The position numbers were made by a program, and so were the translations under genes. A DNA stretch of 64,000 nucleotides from Anaerococcus rubeinfantis (lineage in GTDB: Bacteria; Bacillota; Clostridia; Tissierellales; Peptoniphilaceae), in the NCBI RefSeq assembly GCF_001487145.1, contig NZ_LN913016.1, forward strand, positions 868,001 through 932,000, given 5' to 3'. Under the pieces are notes generated by a model. That model was not told where the DNA came from. It searched no databases and saw only the letters and a list, made by a program, of their open reading frames with translations. Shown piece by piece: positions 9,705 through 17,842 of the stretch. How positions within the stretch are numbered: the stretch's first letter is position 1; the number at the start of each line of letters is the position of its first letter.

Positions 9705-10915
9705 TATTTCCCCTCCTCTACATTTAATTGTACAATATTTTTCAAAACTTCAAAAGATTTTTCCATTATATCTACTGAGAGAAGTTCGTATCTTCCATGG
9801 AAATTATATCCACCTGTAAATAAATTTGGTGTTGGAAGTCCCTTATAAGAAAGACTTGCTCCATCAGTACCACCTCTAATAGGTTTTACAATTGGATCCA
9901 TGCCTGCTTTTTTGATTGATTTTTTAGCAAGATCAACTATTTCCATACATGGCTTAATTTTTTCTTTCATATTATAATAAGAATCTTCAATTTCTAAATC
10001 TATTCTTTGTCCGTATTTTTTATTTAGAAAATCTACTATATCTTGTAGGATTTTTTTCTTTTCATTAAATGAATCTGTGAAAAAATCTCTAATTAAATAA
10101 ACTATATCAACTTCTGCAGAAGTTCCATTTATTTCATCCAACATGAAAAATCCTTCATATCCTTCTGAATATTCTGGTCTTTCATTTACTGGAAGCATTG
10201 AGTTTAATTCTTGTCCAAGTAAAAGTGCATTTATCAAGACATTTTTTGCAGAACCTGGATGAACTGATTTTCCTTCTATATGGATTTTTGCTGTTGCTGC
10301 ATTGAAATTTTCATATTCTAACTCAGCAACAGGCCCACCATCAATTGTATAGGCAAAGTCAGCTCCAAATTTTTCTACATCAAACAAGTCTGCTCCTCTT
10401 CCAATTTCTTCATCTGGTGTAAAACCTATTTTAATATCGCCGAATTTTAGGTCTCTGTTTTCCATAAAGAATTTTGCAACTTCCATTATTATTGCAATTC
10501 CAGCTTTATCATCAGCTCCAAGTAAGGTTGTTCCATCTGTTGTAACTAATTTATGACCTATTAATTCCTTCAAAAATGGATATTCATCTTCTCTCAATTT
10601 ATATTTATCATTTAAAATTATGTCTCCACCTTCATATGATTCAATTATTTGTGGATTTACATTTTTTCCAGTAATTTCAAGAGCAGTGTCCATGTGAGAA
10701 ATAAAACCTATTGTAGGAATATTTTTTACTGTTCCTTCTATTGAAGCATAAACATATCCATTTTCATCTACATGGGCATTTTCTATTCCAAGATTTTTCA
10801 AATCTTCAACTATAACTTTTGCAAGTTCAATTTGTCCTTGGGTTGATGGACAAGATTCGTTTTTATCATCACTTTGGGTATCATATTTTACATATTTTAA
10901 AAATTTATCTAACAT
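9704..10915 (-). CDS. pepT: Peptidase T (tripeptide aminopeptidase), M20B
   Basis: At 403 residues it matches PepT length. Visible are GFISHMDTA (metal His74, Asp76), LLGADDKAGIA (bridging Asp), TPDEEIGRGAD (catalytic Glu pair) and PIRGGTDGASLSYKGLPTPN near the C-terminus, all typical of PepT. It removes the N-terminal residue of tripeptides in the cytoplasm. It is ten bases downstream of the YfcC permease and one base overlaps pepD, which suggests one transcription unit for uptake of peptides or amino acids and their breakdown. Confidence 0.96.
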   Translation of the reverse strand: MLDKFLKYVKYDTQSDDKNESCPSTQGQIELAKVIVEDLKNLGIENAHVDENGYVYASIEGTVKNIPTIGFISHMDTALEITGKNVNPQIIESYEGGDIILNDKYKLREDEYPFLKELIGHKLVTTDGTTLLGADDKAGIAIIMEVAKFFMENRDLKFGDIKIGFTPDEEIGRGADLFDVEKFGADFAYTIDGGPVAELEYENFNAATAKIHIEGKSVHPGSAKNVLINALLLGQELNSMLPVNERPEYSEGYEGFFMLDEINGTSAEVDIVYLIRDFFTDSFNEKKKILQDIVDFLNKKYGQRIDLEIEDSYYNMKEKIKPCMEIVDLAKKSIKKAGMDPIVKPIRGGTDGASLSYKGLPTPNLFTGGYNFHGRYELLSVDIMEKSFEVLKNIVQLNVEEGK

Positions 10916-10925
10916 AACTCTCCCC

Positions 10926-12455
10926 TTATATTACAGTTTGAATTCCTAACATAACTATAGCTAAAACTAATAATATTCCCATCAATGGTGCAATAAATTT
11001 AACCCATTTGTTATATGAAACATCTACCATCTCCAATGTTGCCAAAATTAATCCTGTTGGTGCAATTATTGCCATCCAGCCTTGACCGAAATTGTAGGCT
11101 GAAACTACAACATCTCTTCCTAGTGAAACGGTATCTGCAAGTGGAGCTATAATTGGCATTGATAAGGTCGCAAGTCCTGAAGATGATGGGATAAATATTC
11201 CAAGGAATGAAAATAGAATCATTTGTACTGATGAGAATAATACTCCATTAATTCCACTAATTATGTTTGATGCATTATATAACATTGTATCAGAAATCAT
11301 TCCATCGTCTAGTATTATATTTATTCCCCTAGCAACTCCAATAATTAATGCAACCGAAACCAAATCAGCAGCACCATCTAGAAATGATCCAACTGCATCT
11401 TGTTCTGATAAGCCAGATAAAACTATTAGCAAAATTCCTACAACCAAAAACAAGGTTGACATCTCTTCAAACCACCAATCAAGATTCATAACTCCATAAA
11501 TCATAATTGGAAAAGCTAGCATAAATACTACAAGCATGGCTATTCTTCTAAAATTAAATGGAGCTACATTTTCAGGGTCATATCCTTTTAAATATTGGTC
11601 TTTAATTCTTGGCATGTCTTCTGCCACTATAGATTTGGATGGATCTTCCTTTACTTTTTTTGAATATCTATAGATATACCAAAGTGTGATGGCTTGGGCT
11701 AAAATTAAACTTATAATTCTTATTCCCATGCCTTCTTTAAAAGAAATACCCGCTGCATTTGATGCAACAACAACTGAAAAAGCATTTGTTGTTGAAAACA
11801 TTGTTCCAATTGATGAACCCATATAAATTGCAGCAATCGTTACAATAGCATCAAAACCAGAAGCTAAAAATATTGGCAATAAAATTGGATAAAAGGCTAT
11901 AGTTTCTTCTGCCATTCCAAATGTTGTTCCACCGAGAGCAACAATGCTAGATAAAATTGCTACCATCAAAAACTCTTTTCCCTCAGTAAGTTTAGATAAA
12001 GCAGCAATTCCTGCATCAAAAGTTCCAGTCTTATTTAAAACACCAATACAACCACCAAGAATTAAAACAAAAACAATAATTCCAATAGAATCTGCTATAC
12101 CATCAATTGGTGCCCTGGCAACTTTCAAAAATCCTTGAGGGTGTTGGTCTAGTTTATGATAAGAACCTGGTATTGCTACAGGTTTTTTAATATCTTCATT
12201 AACGAAACTTTTTAGTGGAACAGTTACTTTTAACTTATCCAAAGTCTCTTGTTTTGCTGGAAACTTATCTTCACTACCATCAATTCCTGTTTTTAGGAAT
12301 ACATTTTCTTCCTTGTTATATTCTAACCTATCATAAGAACCTGCAGGAACTATATAAGTTAAAATTGCAGCTAATACCAATACAATAAACAAAACAGTAA
12401 AAGCTGAAGGAAATTTAACTTTCTTCTTCTTTTTTTTATTAAATATATTATTCAT
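10926..12455 (-). CDS. YfcC-family permease (DcuC/ArsB-like carrier)
   Basis: A 509-residue polytopic membrane protein. After a basic N-terminus (NKKKKKKVKFPSAFTVLF) comes the first membrane segment and YIVPAGSYDR, a block typical of the YfcC family (PF03606). A glycine-rich helix VLILGGCIGVLNKTGTFDAG follows. Members are annotated as basic amino acid or short-chain carboxylate carriers, and the substrate cannot be read from sequence. The operon with pepT and pepD hints at an amino acid or peptide-derived substrate. TGGAGGTAGT precedes the ATG. Confidence 0.8.
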   Translation of the reverse strand: MNNIFNKKKKKKVKFPSAFTVLFIVLVLAAILTYIVPAGSYDRLEYNKEENVFLKTGIDGSEDKFPAKQETLDKLKVTVPLKSFVNEDIKKPVAIPGSYHKLDQHPQGFLKVARAPIDGIADSIGIIVFVLILGGCIGVLNKTGTFDAGIAALSKLTEGKEFLMVAILSSIVALGGTTFGMAEETIAFYPILLPIFLASGFDAIVTIAAIYMGSSIGTMFSTTNAFSVVVASNAAGISFKEGMGIRIISLILAQAITLWYIYRYSKKVKEDPSKSIVAEDMPRIKDQYLKGYDPENVAPFNFRRIAMLVVFMLAFPIMIYGVMNLDWWFEEMSTLFLVVGILLIVLSGLSEQDAVGSFLDGAADLVSVALIIGVARGINIILDDGMISDTMLYNASNIISGINGVLFSSVQMILFSFLGIFIPSSSGLATLSMPIIAPLADTVSLGRDVVVSAYNFGQGWMAIIAPTGLILATLEMVDVSYNKWVKFIAPLMGILLVLAIVMLGIQTVI

Positions 12456-12713
12456 ATACTACCTCCAGGAATAAGCATACATTTTTTCGGCAAGATTGTC
12501 AATAATTTAGTAATTTATTATAATCACGCTAAAAGTTTGACCTACTTTTGCAAGTAATTTTTGTATATAATATTTTATCACATTATATTATCTATTTTCG
12601 ATTTTTATTAATAGTTTTTAATAAAAATAATACAAATACTTAAAATATTCACATCTTATATTTTAACAAAATAAAAATACCAAATTCAAATTTAAAAATT
12701 TGGTATTTATTAA
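12456..12713. other. Intergenic stretch upstream of the YfcC permease
   Basis: These 258 bases contain the permease ribosome site, AT-rich sequence with a TATAAT on the minus strand near 12525 but no convincing -35, and the folC terminator. I see no gene. Confidence 0.5.
12673..12710 (-). terminator. Terminator downstream of folC
   Basis: AATACCAAATT pairs with AATTTGGTATT (about 12676-12708), with A/T runs on both flanks. It stands four bases after the folC stop. Confidence 0.75.
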
Positions 12714-14003
12714 TTAATATAGATTTTTATAAAAATTTTCAAACTTCAAAATTTCTCCAACAAGATACAAAGACCCACACCACAACACTAAATCATTAGA
12801 ACCTGCCTTTGATTTTGTGTATTCATATGCTTTTTTTATATCTTTAAACGCTCTTACATTTAAAAAATTTTCTTTTACAATTTTTTCAAGTTCATCAATT
12901 TCAAAAGCCCTAGGATTATCGACACTTGTTATAACAATTTCATCAGCAAGTTTTGATAATTTATCAATAATATACCTATAATTCTTATCTTTTAAAACAG
13001 AAAAGCCAACAATAAGTTTGTCATAATGAAAATTTTTCAAAGAATTTATTAGGGCATCAATTGATTCTTTGTTGTGACTTCCATCAATCAAAACTTTTGG
13101 ATCTTTAGAAATTATTTGCAAACGTCCAGGATTGGTACTTTCATAAATTCCTCTTTTAATTGTTTCTTCATCTAGATTAAATTCATCCTTAAAATAATCC
13201 AATAAATTTATAGCATTACATGCATTATATATTTGAACTTTTCCAATCAAAGAAGTTTTTATATTTTTATAAGACCTAAAATCAAATTCATTGAAACTTT
13301 CATTTTCATTTTTTATCTTTATTTCATCAAATTTAAAATCATATATTCTTGCATTTTTTTCACAAGCTTCTTTTCTAATAATATCTAAAGCCAGTTTTTT
13401 TTGAGGATAAACAAATACAGGTACATTTTCTTTTATTATTCCCGCCTTGTTTTGAGCTATCTCTTCGAGAGTATTTCCCAAAATATTAGTGTGGTCCATA
13501 GAAATTGTTGTAATAAGACTTGCTAGAGGTTTTTTTACAATATTTGTAGAATCCAATCTTCCACCAAGTCCAGTTTCAACTACACATACATCCACTTTTT
13601 TATCATAAAAATACTTATACATTAAAGCTGTCATAACTTCAAAATAAGTATTTTTTAATTCTATTTTATCAAGCTTTTCACAAATTGGCTTAATCATTTC
13701 TATATAATAGAAAAAATCTTGATCACTAATAGACTTTCCATTTATTTTGACCTCTTCATTAATTTCAACCATATAAGGAGAAGTAAAAAGTCCACACCTA
13801 ACTTTTTGAGCCAAAGTACTTGCTATAAAATTGGCAGTTGAACCCTTTCCATTTGTTCCTGCAATATGAATAACCCTTAATTTATCTTGAGGATTATTGA
13901 GTTCATTTAATAAGGCCTTTATTGCTGATAAGTCCCTTCTTTTTCCAGCAGAATTTCCTCTATCGTATATCCAATCCAAATAATAATCTTTATCTTTAAT
14001 CAT
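12714..14003 (-). CDS. folC: Folylpolyglutamate synthase / dihydrofolate synthase
   Basis: FolC adds glutamate to folates (and to dihydropteroate when bifunctional) using ATP. The P-loop HIAGTNGKGSTANF is at about residues 46-60, and SMDHTNILGNTLEEIAQNKAGI is the second conserved block. I place the start at the ATG at 14003 (429 residues). It has AGAGGT seven bases upstream, and a promoter (-10 at 14028-14033) lies inside the longer frame that begins at 14069, so that extension (a hydrophobic FIIILLYFLIL stretch) would not be transcribed in full. The family length is about 430. Confidence 0.95.
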   Translation of the reverse strand: MIKDKDYYLDWIYDRGNSAGKRRDLSAIKALLNELNNPQDKLRVIHIAGTNGKGSTANFIASTLAQKVRCGLFTSPYMVEINEEVKINGKSISDQDFFYYIEMIKPICEKLDKIELKNTYFEVMTALMYKYFYDKKVDVCVVETGLGGRLDSTNIVKKPLASLITTISMDHTNILGNTLEEIAQNKAGIIKENVPVFVYPQKKLALDIIRKEACEKNARIYDFKFDEIKIKNENESFNEFDFRSYKNIKTSLIGKVQIYNACNAINLLDYFKDEFNLDEETIKRGIYESTNPGRLQIISKDPKVLIDGSHNKESIDALINSLKNFHYDKLIVGFSVLKDKNYRYIIDKLSKLADEIVITSVDNPRAFEIDELEKIVKENFLNVRAFKDIKKAYEYTKSKAGSNDLVLWCGSLYLVGEILKFENFYKNLY

Positions 14004-14027
14004 CTTTACCTCTTTCTTAACACAAAT

Positions 14028-14055
14028 ATTATATAATATTAAAAAATAAAGTAAA
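14028..14055 (-). promoter_or_regulatory. Promoter of folC
   Basis: On the minus strand, TTTACT (14055-14050), a 16-base spacer and TATAAT (14033-14028). The predicted start near 14020 supports the folC start at 14003. Confidence 0.65.
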
Positions 14056-14087
14056 ATAATAATAAACATATAGATTGAGGATTTAAA

Positions 14088-14798
14088 ATGAAAAGAAACT
14101 ATATTTTAGATAAGTTTAGAGGGTTTACAATTATATCTATGGTTTTATTCCACCTTTTTTATGATATAAGCTTATACAAAGACCTTCTTTGGTACAATAA
14201 TTTTTACATAAACAAAATATGGCAACTATCAATTGCCATATCATTTTTTATAATATCTGGAATAAGCTCAAATTTTCTAGATTGGAAAAAAAATTTAAAA
14301 AGAGGAATAATAATTTCTCTATTAGGAATTTTAATTAGCCTAATAACATATTTTTTTATACCAGATCAACTGATAATATTTGGAGTTTTAAACGGTCTTG
14401 GACTATCAATGGTATTAATATCCTTTGTTCAAAAATATTTGAAAATATCTAATAAATTATTGCCTATTTTTGTCCTATTATTCATCCTAACTTACAATTT
14501 AGCTAACCAAAAAATATTATATCTAGCGATAAATTCAATTTTATATGAAAAAAATTTATTTATTCTAGGATTTCCATCAAAAACATTTCACTCCACAGAT
14601 TATTTTCCTATAATTCCTTGGTTTTTTGCCTATATTAGTGGATATATTTTCGGAAAAATTTTAATTGAAAATAATTTTTACAATAAATATGGAAGAAATT
14701 CAACTTTAGCAAAAATAGGACAAAATTCTCTTAAAATATATATTCTTCACCAAGTAATAATATATGGACTTGTCTATTTTATTTTTGAAATTATATAA
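14088..14798 (+). CDS. DUF1624 / heparan-alpha-glucosaminide acetyltransferase-like membrane protein
   Basis: A 236-residue membrane protein with about seven hydrophobic segments. The N-terminal LDKFRGFTIISMVLFHLFYD matches the DUF1624 (HGSNAT catalytic) family, in which Arg and His of the RG...FH block lie at the first membrane helix. The C-terminal IGQNSLKIYILHQVIIYG is the usual last helix of this acyltransferase superfamily. A transmembrane acetyl transfer role is known for eukaryotic members; bacterial function is unknown. It is divergent from folC with GAGG before the ATG and is followed by a bidirectional terminator. Confidence 0.82.
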   Translation: MKRNYILDKFRGFTIISMVLFHLFYDISLYKDLLWYNNFYINKIWQLSIAISFFIISGISSNFLDWKKNLKRGIIISLLGILISLITYFFIPDQLIIFGVLNGLGLSMVLISFVQKYLKISNKLLPIFVLLFILTYNLANQKILYLAINSILYEKNLFILGFPSKTFHSTDYFPIIPWFFAYISGYIFGKILIENNFYNKYGRNSTLAKIGQNSLKIYILHQVIIYGLVYFIFEII

Positions 14799-14810
14799 AA
14801 ATTCAAATAA

Positions 14811-14855
14811 AAAAGCAGTTGCAAAATTAAAATTATAATTTGCAACTGCTTTTAC
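14811..14855. terminator. Bidirectional terminator between DUF1624 gene and perR
   Basis: AGCAGTTGCAAA and TTTGCAACTGCT (14814-14850) form a 12-bp stem with an A run before and a T run after, serving both converging genes. Confidence 0.85.
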
Positions 14856-15305
14856 TTATTTCTCACAATTTGGACAAACTCCCCTAATTGTTAGATCCAC
14901 ACTATTTATTTTATAGTTTTCTAATCCTTCTAATTTTAGATTGTCGATATCAATGTTCAAGTCAATAATATTTCCACAATTTTCACAAATAAAGTGAGAA
15001 TGGTGTTTTTGATAAAAATCATATCTTTTTCTACTTTGATTAAAATCTAATTCACTAGCTATATTATTTGCAACAAATAAGTTTAAAGTATTATAAACAG
15101 TAGCTTGAGAAAGAATAGGATCTTTTGATTTCAAAGATTTGTAAATATCATCAGCTGTTGGGTGATTTCTATTATTTACTAAATAATCTAAAATCATAAG
15201 TCTTTGGTGACTAACTCTAATACCATGTTTTTTTAAAATATGTTTTTCAATTTCATATTTTTCGTTTTGATCGACATTTTCAAGAGAATCTATAATTTCT
15301 TTCAT
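14856..15305 (-). CDS. perR: Fur-family regulator, PerR-like
   Basis: This 149-residue protein has the Fur winged-helix N-terminus (HGIRVSHQRLMILDYL, then SQATVYNTLNLF as recognition helix) and a dimerisation domain with two CxxC pairs, CENC and CPNC, for structural zinc. Residues that match the PerR regulatory site are HPTADDIY, HHSHF and the Asp in NIIDL; PerR uses His and Asp ligands that are oxidised by peroxide. Fur or Zur remain possible. A palindrome lies exactly between its -35 and -10 elements, so autoregulation is likely. An unusual 20-residue N-terminal extension precedes the DNA-binding domain. Confidence 0.85.
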   Translation of the reverse strand: MKEIIDSLENVDQNEKYEIEKHILKKHGIRVSHQRLMILDYLVNNRNHPTADDIYKSLKSKDPILSQATVYNTLNLFVANNIASELDFNQSRKRYDFYQKHHSHFICENCGNIIDLNIDIDNLKLEGLENYKINSVDLTIRGVCPNCEK

Positions 15306-15341
15306 ATTATCCTCTTTCCAAAATTAGAATCCTTCAATATT

Positions 15342-15370
15342 AATATACATTATATAATAATGTCTGTCAA
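15342..15370 (-). promoter_or_regulatory. perR promoter with embedded operator palindrome
   Basis: TTGACA (15370-15365), a 17-base spacer and TATATT (15347-15342) on the minus strand. The spacer is filled by ACATTAT-TAT-ATAATGT (15347-15363), a perfect 7-bp inverted repeat resembling Fur/PerR boxes. Binding there would block polymerase. Confidence 0.75.
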
Positions 15371-15381
15371 TTTTTAGACAC

Positions 15382-15408
15382 AAAAAAAGGCTCAAACTGA
15401 GCCCTTTT
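15382..15408 (-). terminator. Terminator of rplJ-rplL
   Basis: GGCTC-AAACT-GAGCC (15389-15403) is flanked by an A run that reads as T on the minus strand. It lies directly after rplL. Confidence 0.85.
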
Positions 15409-15419
15409 AAATATAGAAA

Positions 15420-15803
15420 CTATGCTAATTCTACTTCTGCACCAGCTTCTTCTAATTTTGATTTTAATTCTTCAGCTTCGTCTTTAGCTACGCCTTCTTT
15501 AACTGCTTTTGGAGCACCGTCAACTAAAGCTTTTGCATCTTTAAGTCCAAGTCCTGTAACTTCTTTAACTAATTTGATTACGTTGATTTTTGAAGCTCCT
15601 GCTGATTTTAATACAACATCAAATTCTGATTTTTCTGCTGCACCAGCATCTGCTGCTCCTGCTGCACCTGCTACTGGAGCTGCTGCAACTGTTGCTTGAG
15701 CTGTTACATCAAATTCTTCTTCTAATGCTTTTACTAATTCTGATAGTTCTAATACTGTAAGTTCTTTAATTTCTTCTAATAAATTTGTTACTTTTTCTGA
15801 CAT
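15420..15803 (-). CDS. rplL: 50S ribosomal protein L7/L12
   Basis: The 127-residue stalk protein has an N-terminal dimerisation helix, an alanine/glycine-rich hinge ([17 protein letters not shown]) near residues 40-56, and the C-terminal domain with [20 protein letters not shown] and [14 protein letters not shown] that contacts translation factors. It follows rplJ with 45 bases between and a GGAGG site, and its mRNA ends at the terminator at 15382-15408. Confidence 0.98.
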   Translation of the reverse strand: MSEKVTNLLEEIKELTVLELSELVKALEEEFDVTAQATVAAAPVAGAAGAADAGAAEKSEFDVVLKSAGASKINVIKLVKEVTGLGLKDAKALVDGAPKAVKEGVAKDEAEELKSKLEEAGAEVELA

Positions 15804-15848
15804 TTTAAATCCTCCGATATTTTAATTAATTATTTTAATATTAAGCAA

Positions 15849-16397
15849 TTAAGCTGCTTCGTTTTCTTTTTTCTCTCTAACTGCATCAAGTGCATAAACA
15901 AGTTTAGCATTGATTTGTGATAAATCACCAGCAAGTTTTCTAATTGGTGCTTGAAGTGTATTAACAAGCATAGAAGCAAGTTCTTGTTGTCCTGGTAATT
16001 TAGCTATTGCTAGCATTTCATCTGGAGTTTGGTAATTTCCATCTACTACACCAGATTTGATTATAAGTTTTTCTTGGTTTGCTTCATCTTGATCAATATA
16101 TTTTCTAGCTACTTTTGGTCCATCAACCATTTCTTCGTTTGAAAAAATAAGTGCGTTAGAACCTTTTAGCTCTTCTGTAAATTGATCAAATCCAAGTTGT
16201 TGGAATGCAAATCTCATCATAGTATTTTTGTATACTTTGTATTCTGTATTTGCATCTCTAAAATTGTTACGTAAATCAGTAATTTCTTTTACGTCCATTT
16301 TATCAAACTGAACAAGAGTTACTGATTTAGCATTTTCAATTTTTTTAACTATTTCATTAACAATTACTTGTTTTTGTTGTATAGCTTTTTCAGACAT
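15849..16397 (-). CDS. rplJ: 50S ribosomal protein L10
   Basis: The 182-residue protein anchors L7/L12 dimers to 23S rRNA. It has KTITDLRNNFRDA-like region EITDLRNNFRDANTEYKVYK near 38-57 and the C-terminal L12-binding helix. It is the first gene of rplJL, behind its own promoter and an L10 leader RNA, which would give feedback control by the L10-L12 complex. Strong GGAGGTGA precedes the ATG. Confidence 0.98.
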   Translation of the reverse strand: MSEKAIQQKQVIVNEIVKKIENAKSVTLVQFDKMDVKEITDLRNNFRDANTEYKVYKNTMMRFAFQQLGFDQFTEELKGSNALIFSNEEMVDGPKVARKYIDQDEANQEKLIIKSGVVDGNYQTPDEMLAIAKLPGQQELASMLVNTLQAPIRKLAGDLSQINAKLVYALDAVREKKENEAA

Positions 16398-16417
16398 ATT
16401 TCACCTCCTATGGCTTT

Positions 16418-16560
16418 TGGTAGGTATATAAAAATCCCCACAATTAGGCATACTTATATGCCTACATCGGTGGGGATGTAGTTTCTTATTCCCACCTATA
16501 CGGAATAATTAAACTAAAAAGTCTCCGTAGTCTTTGGTAGCCTATTTATTTGACTATGAT
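16418..16560 (-). promoter_or_regulatory. L10 leader RNA with attenuator hairpin
   Basis: The 5' leader of rplJL. ATCCCCAC and GTGGGGAT (16434-16441 with 16470-16477) flank a GGCATA-TATGCC inner stem, followed by TTTTTAT, forming an attenuator. Upstream GGTGGG (near 16490) can instead pair with CCCACC (near 16469-16474), an alternative fold expected of the Firmicute L10 leader, where bound L10 selects the outcome. Confidence 0.82.
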
Positions 16561-16589
16561 AGTATATCACTATAAAAATATCTTGTCAA
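16561..16589 (-). promoter_or_regulatory. Promoter of rplJL
   Basis: TTGACA (16589-16584), 17-base spacer, TATACT (16566-16561) on the minus strand, just after the rplA stop. It makes rplJL separable from rplKA. Confidence 0.8.
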
Positions 16590-16597
16590 ATATTTTT

Positions 16598-17308
16598 TTA
16601 TTTTTCAACCATATCCATTGCTCTAGCTGGAGATAATTTTACTCCAGGACCCATTGTAGATGCAATAGTAATTGATCTTAAATATTTTCCTTTTGCTGAA
16701 GCTGGTTTAGCTTTAACAATTGCTGTCATTAAAGCTTTTAAATTGTCTGACAATTTTTCTTTTCCGAATGATACTTTTCCAGTTGGTACGTGAACAAGGT
16801 TATTTTTGTCTGTCCTGTATTCTACTTTACCTGCTTTTACTTCTTTAATTGCATTAGCAATATCATTTGTTACAGTACCTGATTTTGGGTTTGGCATTAA
16901 TCCTTGAGGTCCTAAAACTCTACCAAGTCTTCCTACTTGTCCCATCATATCAGGGCTTGTAATAATTACATCAAAATCCAACCAGTTTTCTTTTTGAATT
17001 TTGTCTGTATATTCTTCACTACCTGCGTAGTCTGCACCTGCGTTTAAAGCTTCTTCAACTTTATCGTCTTTAACAATTGCAAGTACTTTAACATCTCTAC
17101 CAGTTCCGTGTGGAAGTACTACTGTACCTCTTACTTGTTGGTCAGCATGTCTAGAATCTACACCTAATCTTACGTGTAATTCTACTGTTTCATCAAAGTT
17201 TGCTTTTGCAGTTTTTTCAACTATATCTAATGCTTCTGATAAATCATATTCTTTTTGAGTATCAAAAGCCTTTTTTGATTCTATATATTTTTTACCTTTT
17301 TTAGCCAT
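16598..17308 (-). CDS. rplA: 50S ribosomal protein L1
   Basis: The 236-residue L1 protein binds the mobile L1 stalk of 23S r[28 protein letters not shown]-type sequence near residues 45-72, the conserved [15 protein letters not shown] block and the C-terminal STMGPGVKL segment identify it. It follows rplK after a 37-base gap that holds a hairpin resembling the L1-binding site itself. L1 is the translational repressor of its operon in other bacteria. Confidence 0.98.
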   Translation of the reverse strand: MAKKGKKYIESKKAFDTQKEYDLSEALDIVEKTAKANFDETVELHVRLGVDSRHADQQVRGTVVLPHGTGRDVKVLAIVKDDKVEEALNAGADYAGSEEYTDKIQKENWLDFDVIITSPDMMGQVGRLGRVLGPQGLMPNPKSGTVTNDIANAIKEVKAGKVEYRTDKNNLVHVPTGKVSFGKEKLSDNLKALMTAIVKAKPASAKGKYLRSITIASTMGPGVKLSPARAMDMVEK

Positions 17309-17319
17309 GTTGCCTCCTT

Positions 17320-17345
17320 GTGGTATAACGAGTTTCCTCTTCCAC
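17320..17345 (-). promoter_or_regulatory. Putative L1-binding hairpin before rplA
   Basis: On the minus strand GTGG-AA-GAG-GAAA-CTC-GTTATA-CCAC lies between the rplK stop and the AAGGAGG site of rplA. It forms an outer GTGG/CCAC stem, an asymmetric internal loop and an inner GAG/CTC stem. It matches the outline of the hairpin before rplK and of the 23S L1 site (GUGGGAGG...AAAUACCAC, recalled). Confidence 0.6.
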
Positions 17346-17780
17346 TTATTCTTCTACAGTAATTCCCATGCTTCTGCATGTACCTTTTATCATGCTCATT
17401 GCAGCTTCTAGGCTTGCAGCATTTAAATCTTGCATTTTAGTTTCAGCTATTTCTTTAATTTGATCAAGTTTTATTGAACCAACTTTATTTTTGTTTGGTT
17501 CTCCACTTGCTTTATCAAGTCCAATTGCTTTTTTGATTAATACTGGTGCTGGTGGTGTTTTTGTGATAAAATCAAAAGATCTATCCTTATAAATTGTCAT
17601 TTCAACCGGTATTATCATTCCTGCTTGATCAGCTGTTTTTGCGTTAAATGCTTGCACGAATTCCATAATGTTAATTCCGTGTGGTCCTAGTGCTGTACCT
17701 ACTGGAGGTGCTGGTGTAGCTTTTCCTGCTGGTACTTGTAATTTAACCTTTGCTTGTACTTCTTTTTCTTTTGCTGGCAT
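17346..17780 (-). CDS. rplK: 50S ribosomal protein L11
   Basis: The 144-residue protein starts with [20 protein letters not shown] and has [10 protein letters not shown], the N-terminal thiostrepton/EF-G-related domain, then [12 protein letters not shown] and a C-terminal rRNA-binding domain with GTCRSMGI. It sits at the GTPase centre of the ribosome. It follows nusG by 62 bases containing an L1-site-like hairpin and a GGAGG site. Confidence 0.98.
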   Translation of the reverse strand: MPAKEKEVQAKVKLQVPAGKATPAPPVGTALGPHGINIMEFVQAFNAKTADQAGMIIPVEMTIYKDRSFDFITKTPPAPVLIKKAIGLDKASGEPNKNKVGSIKLDQIKEIAETKMQDLNAASLEAAMSMIKGTCRSMGITVEE

Positions 17781-17795
17781 ATTAAATCCTCCTTT

Positions 17796-17823
17796 GTGGT
17801 TTTTGGCGGGTTACCCCTCCCAC
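17796..17823 (-). promoter_or_regulatory. Putative L1-binding hairpin before rplK
   Basis: On the minus strand GTGG-GA-GGGG-TAA-CCC-GCCAAAAA-CCAC precedes AAAGGAGG of rplK. Outer stem GTGG/CCAC, asymmetric loop (two versus about eight bases) and inner GGG/CCC stem resemble the hairpin before rplA and H76-77 of 23S rRNA. L1 bound here would cover the ribosome site. Confidence 0.62.
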
Positions 17824-17842
17824 TTACATTACGTAAGCCAGT

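Noticed and set aside
14004-14069. Longer folC start adding a hydrophobic N-terminus
   Set aside because: The folC promoter lies inside this stretch and a good ribosome site precedes the ATG at 14003, so the extension is probably not translated.
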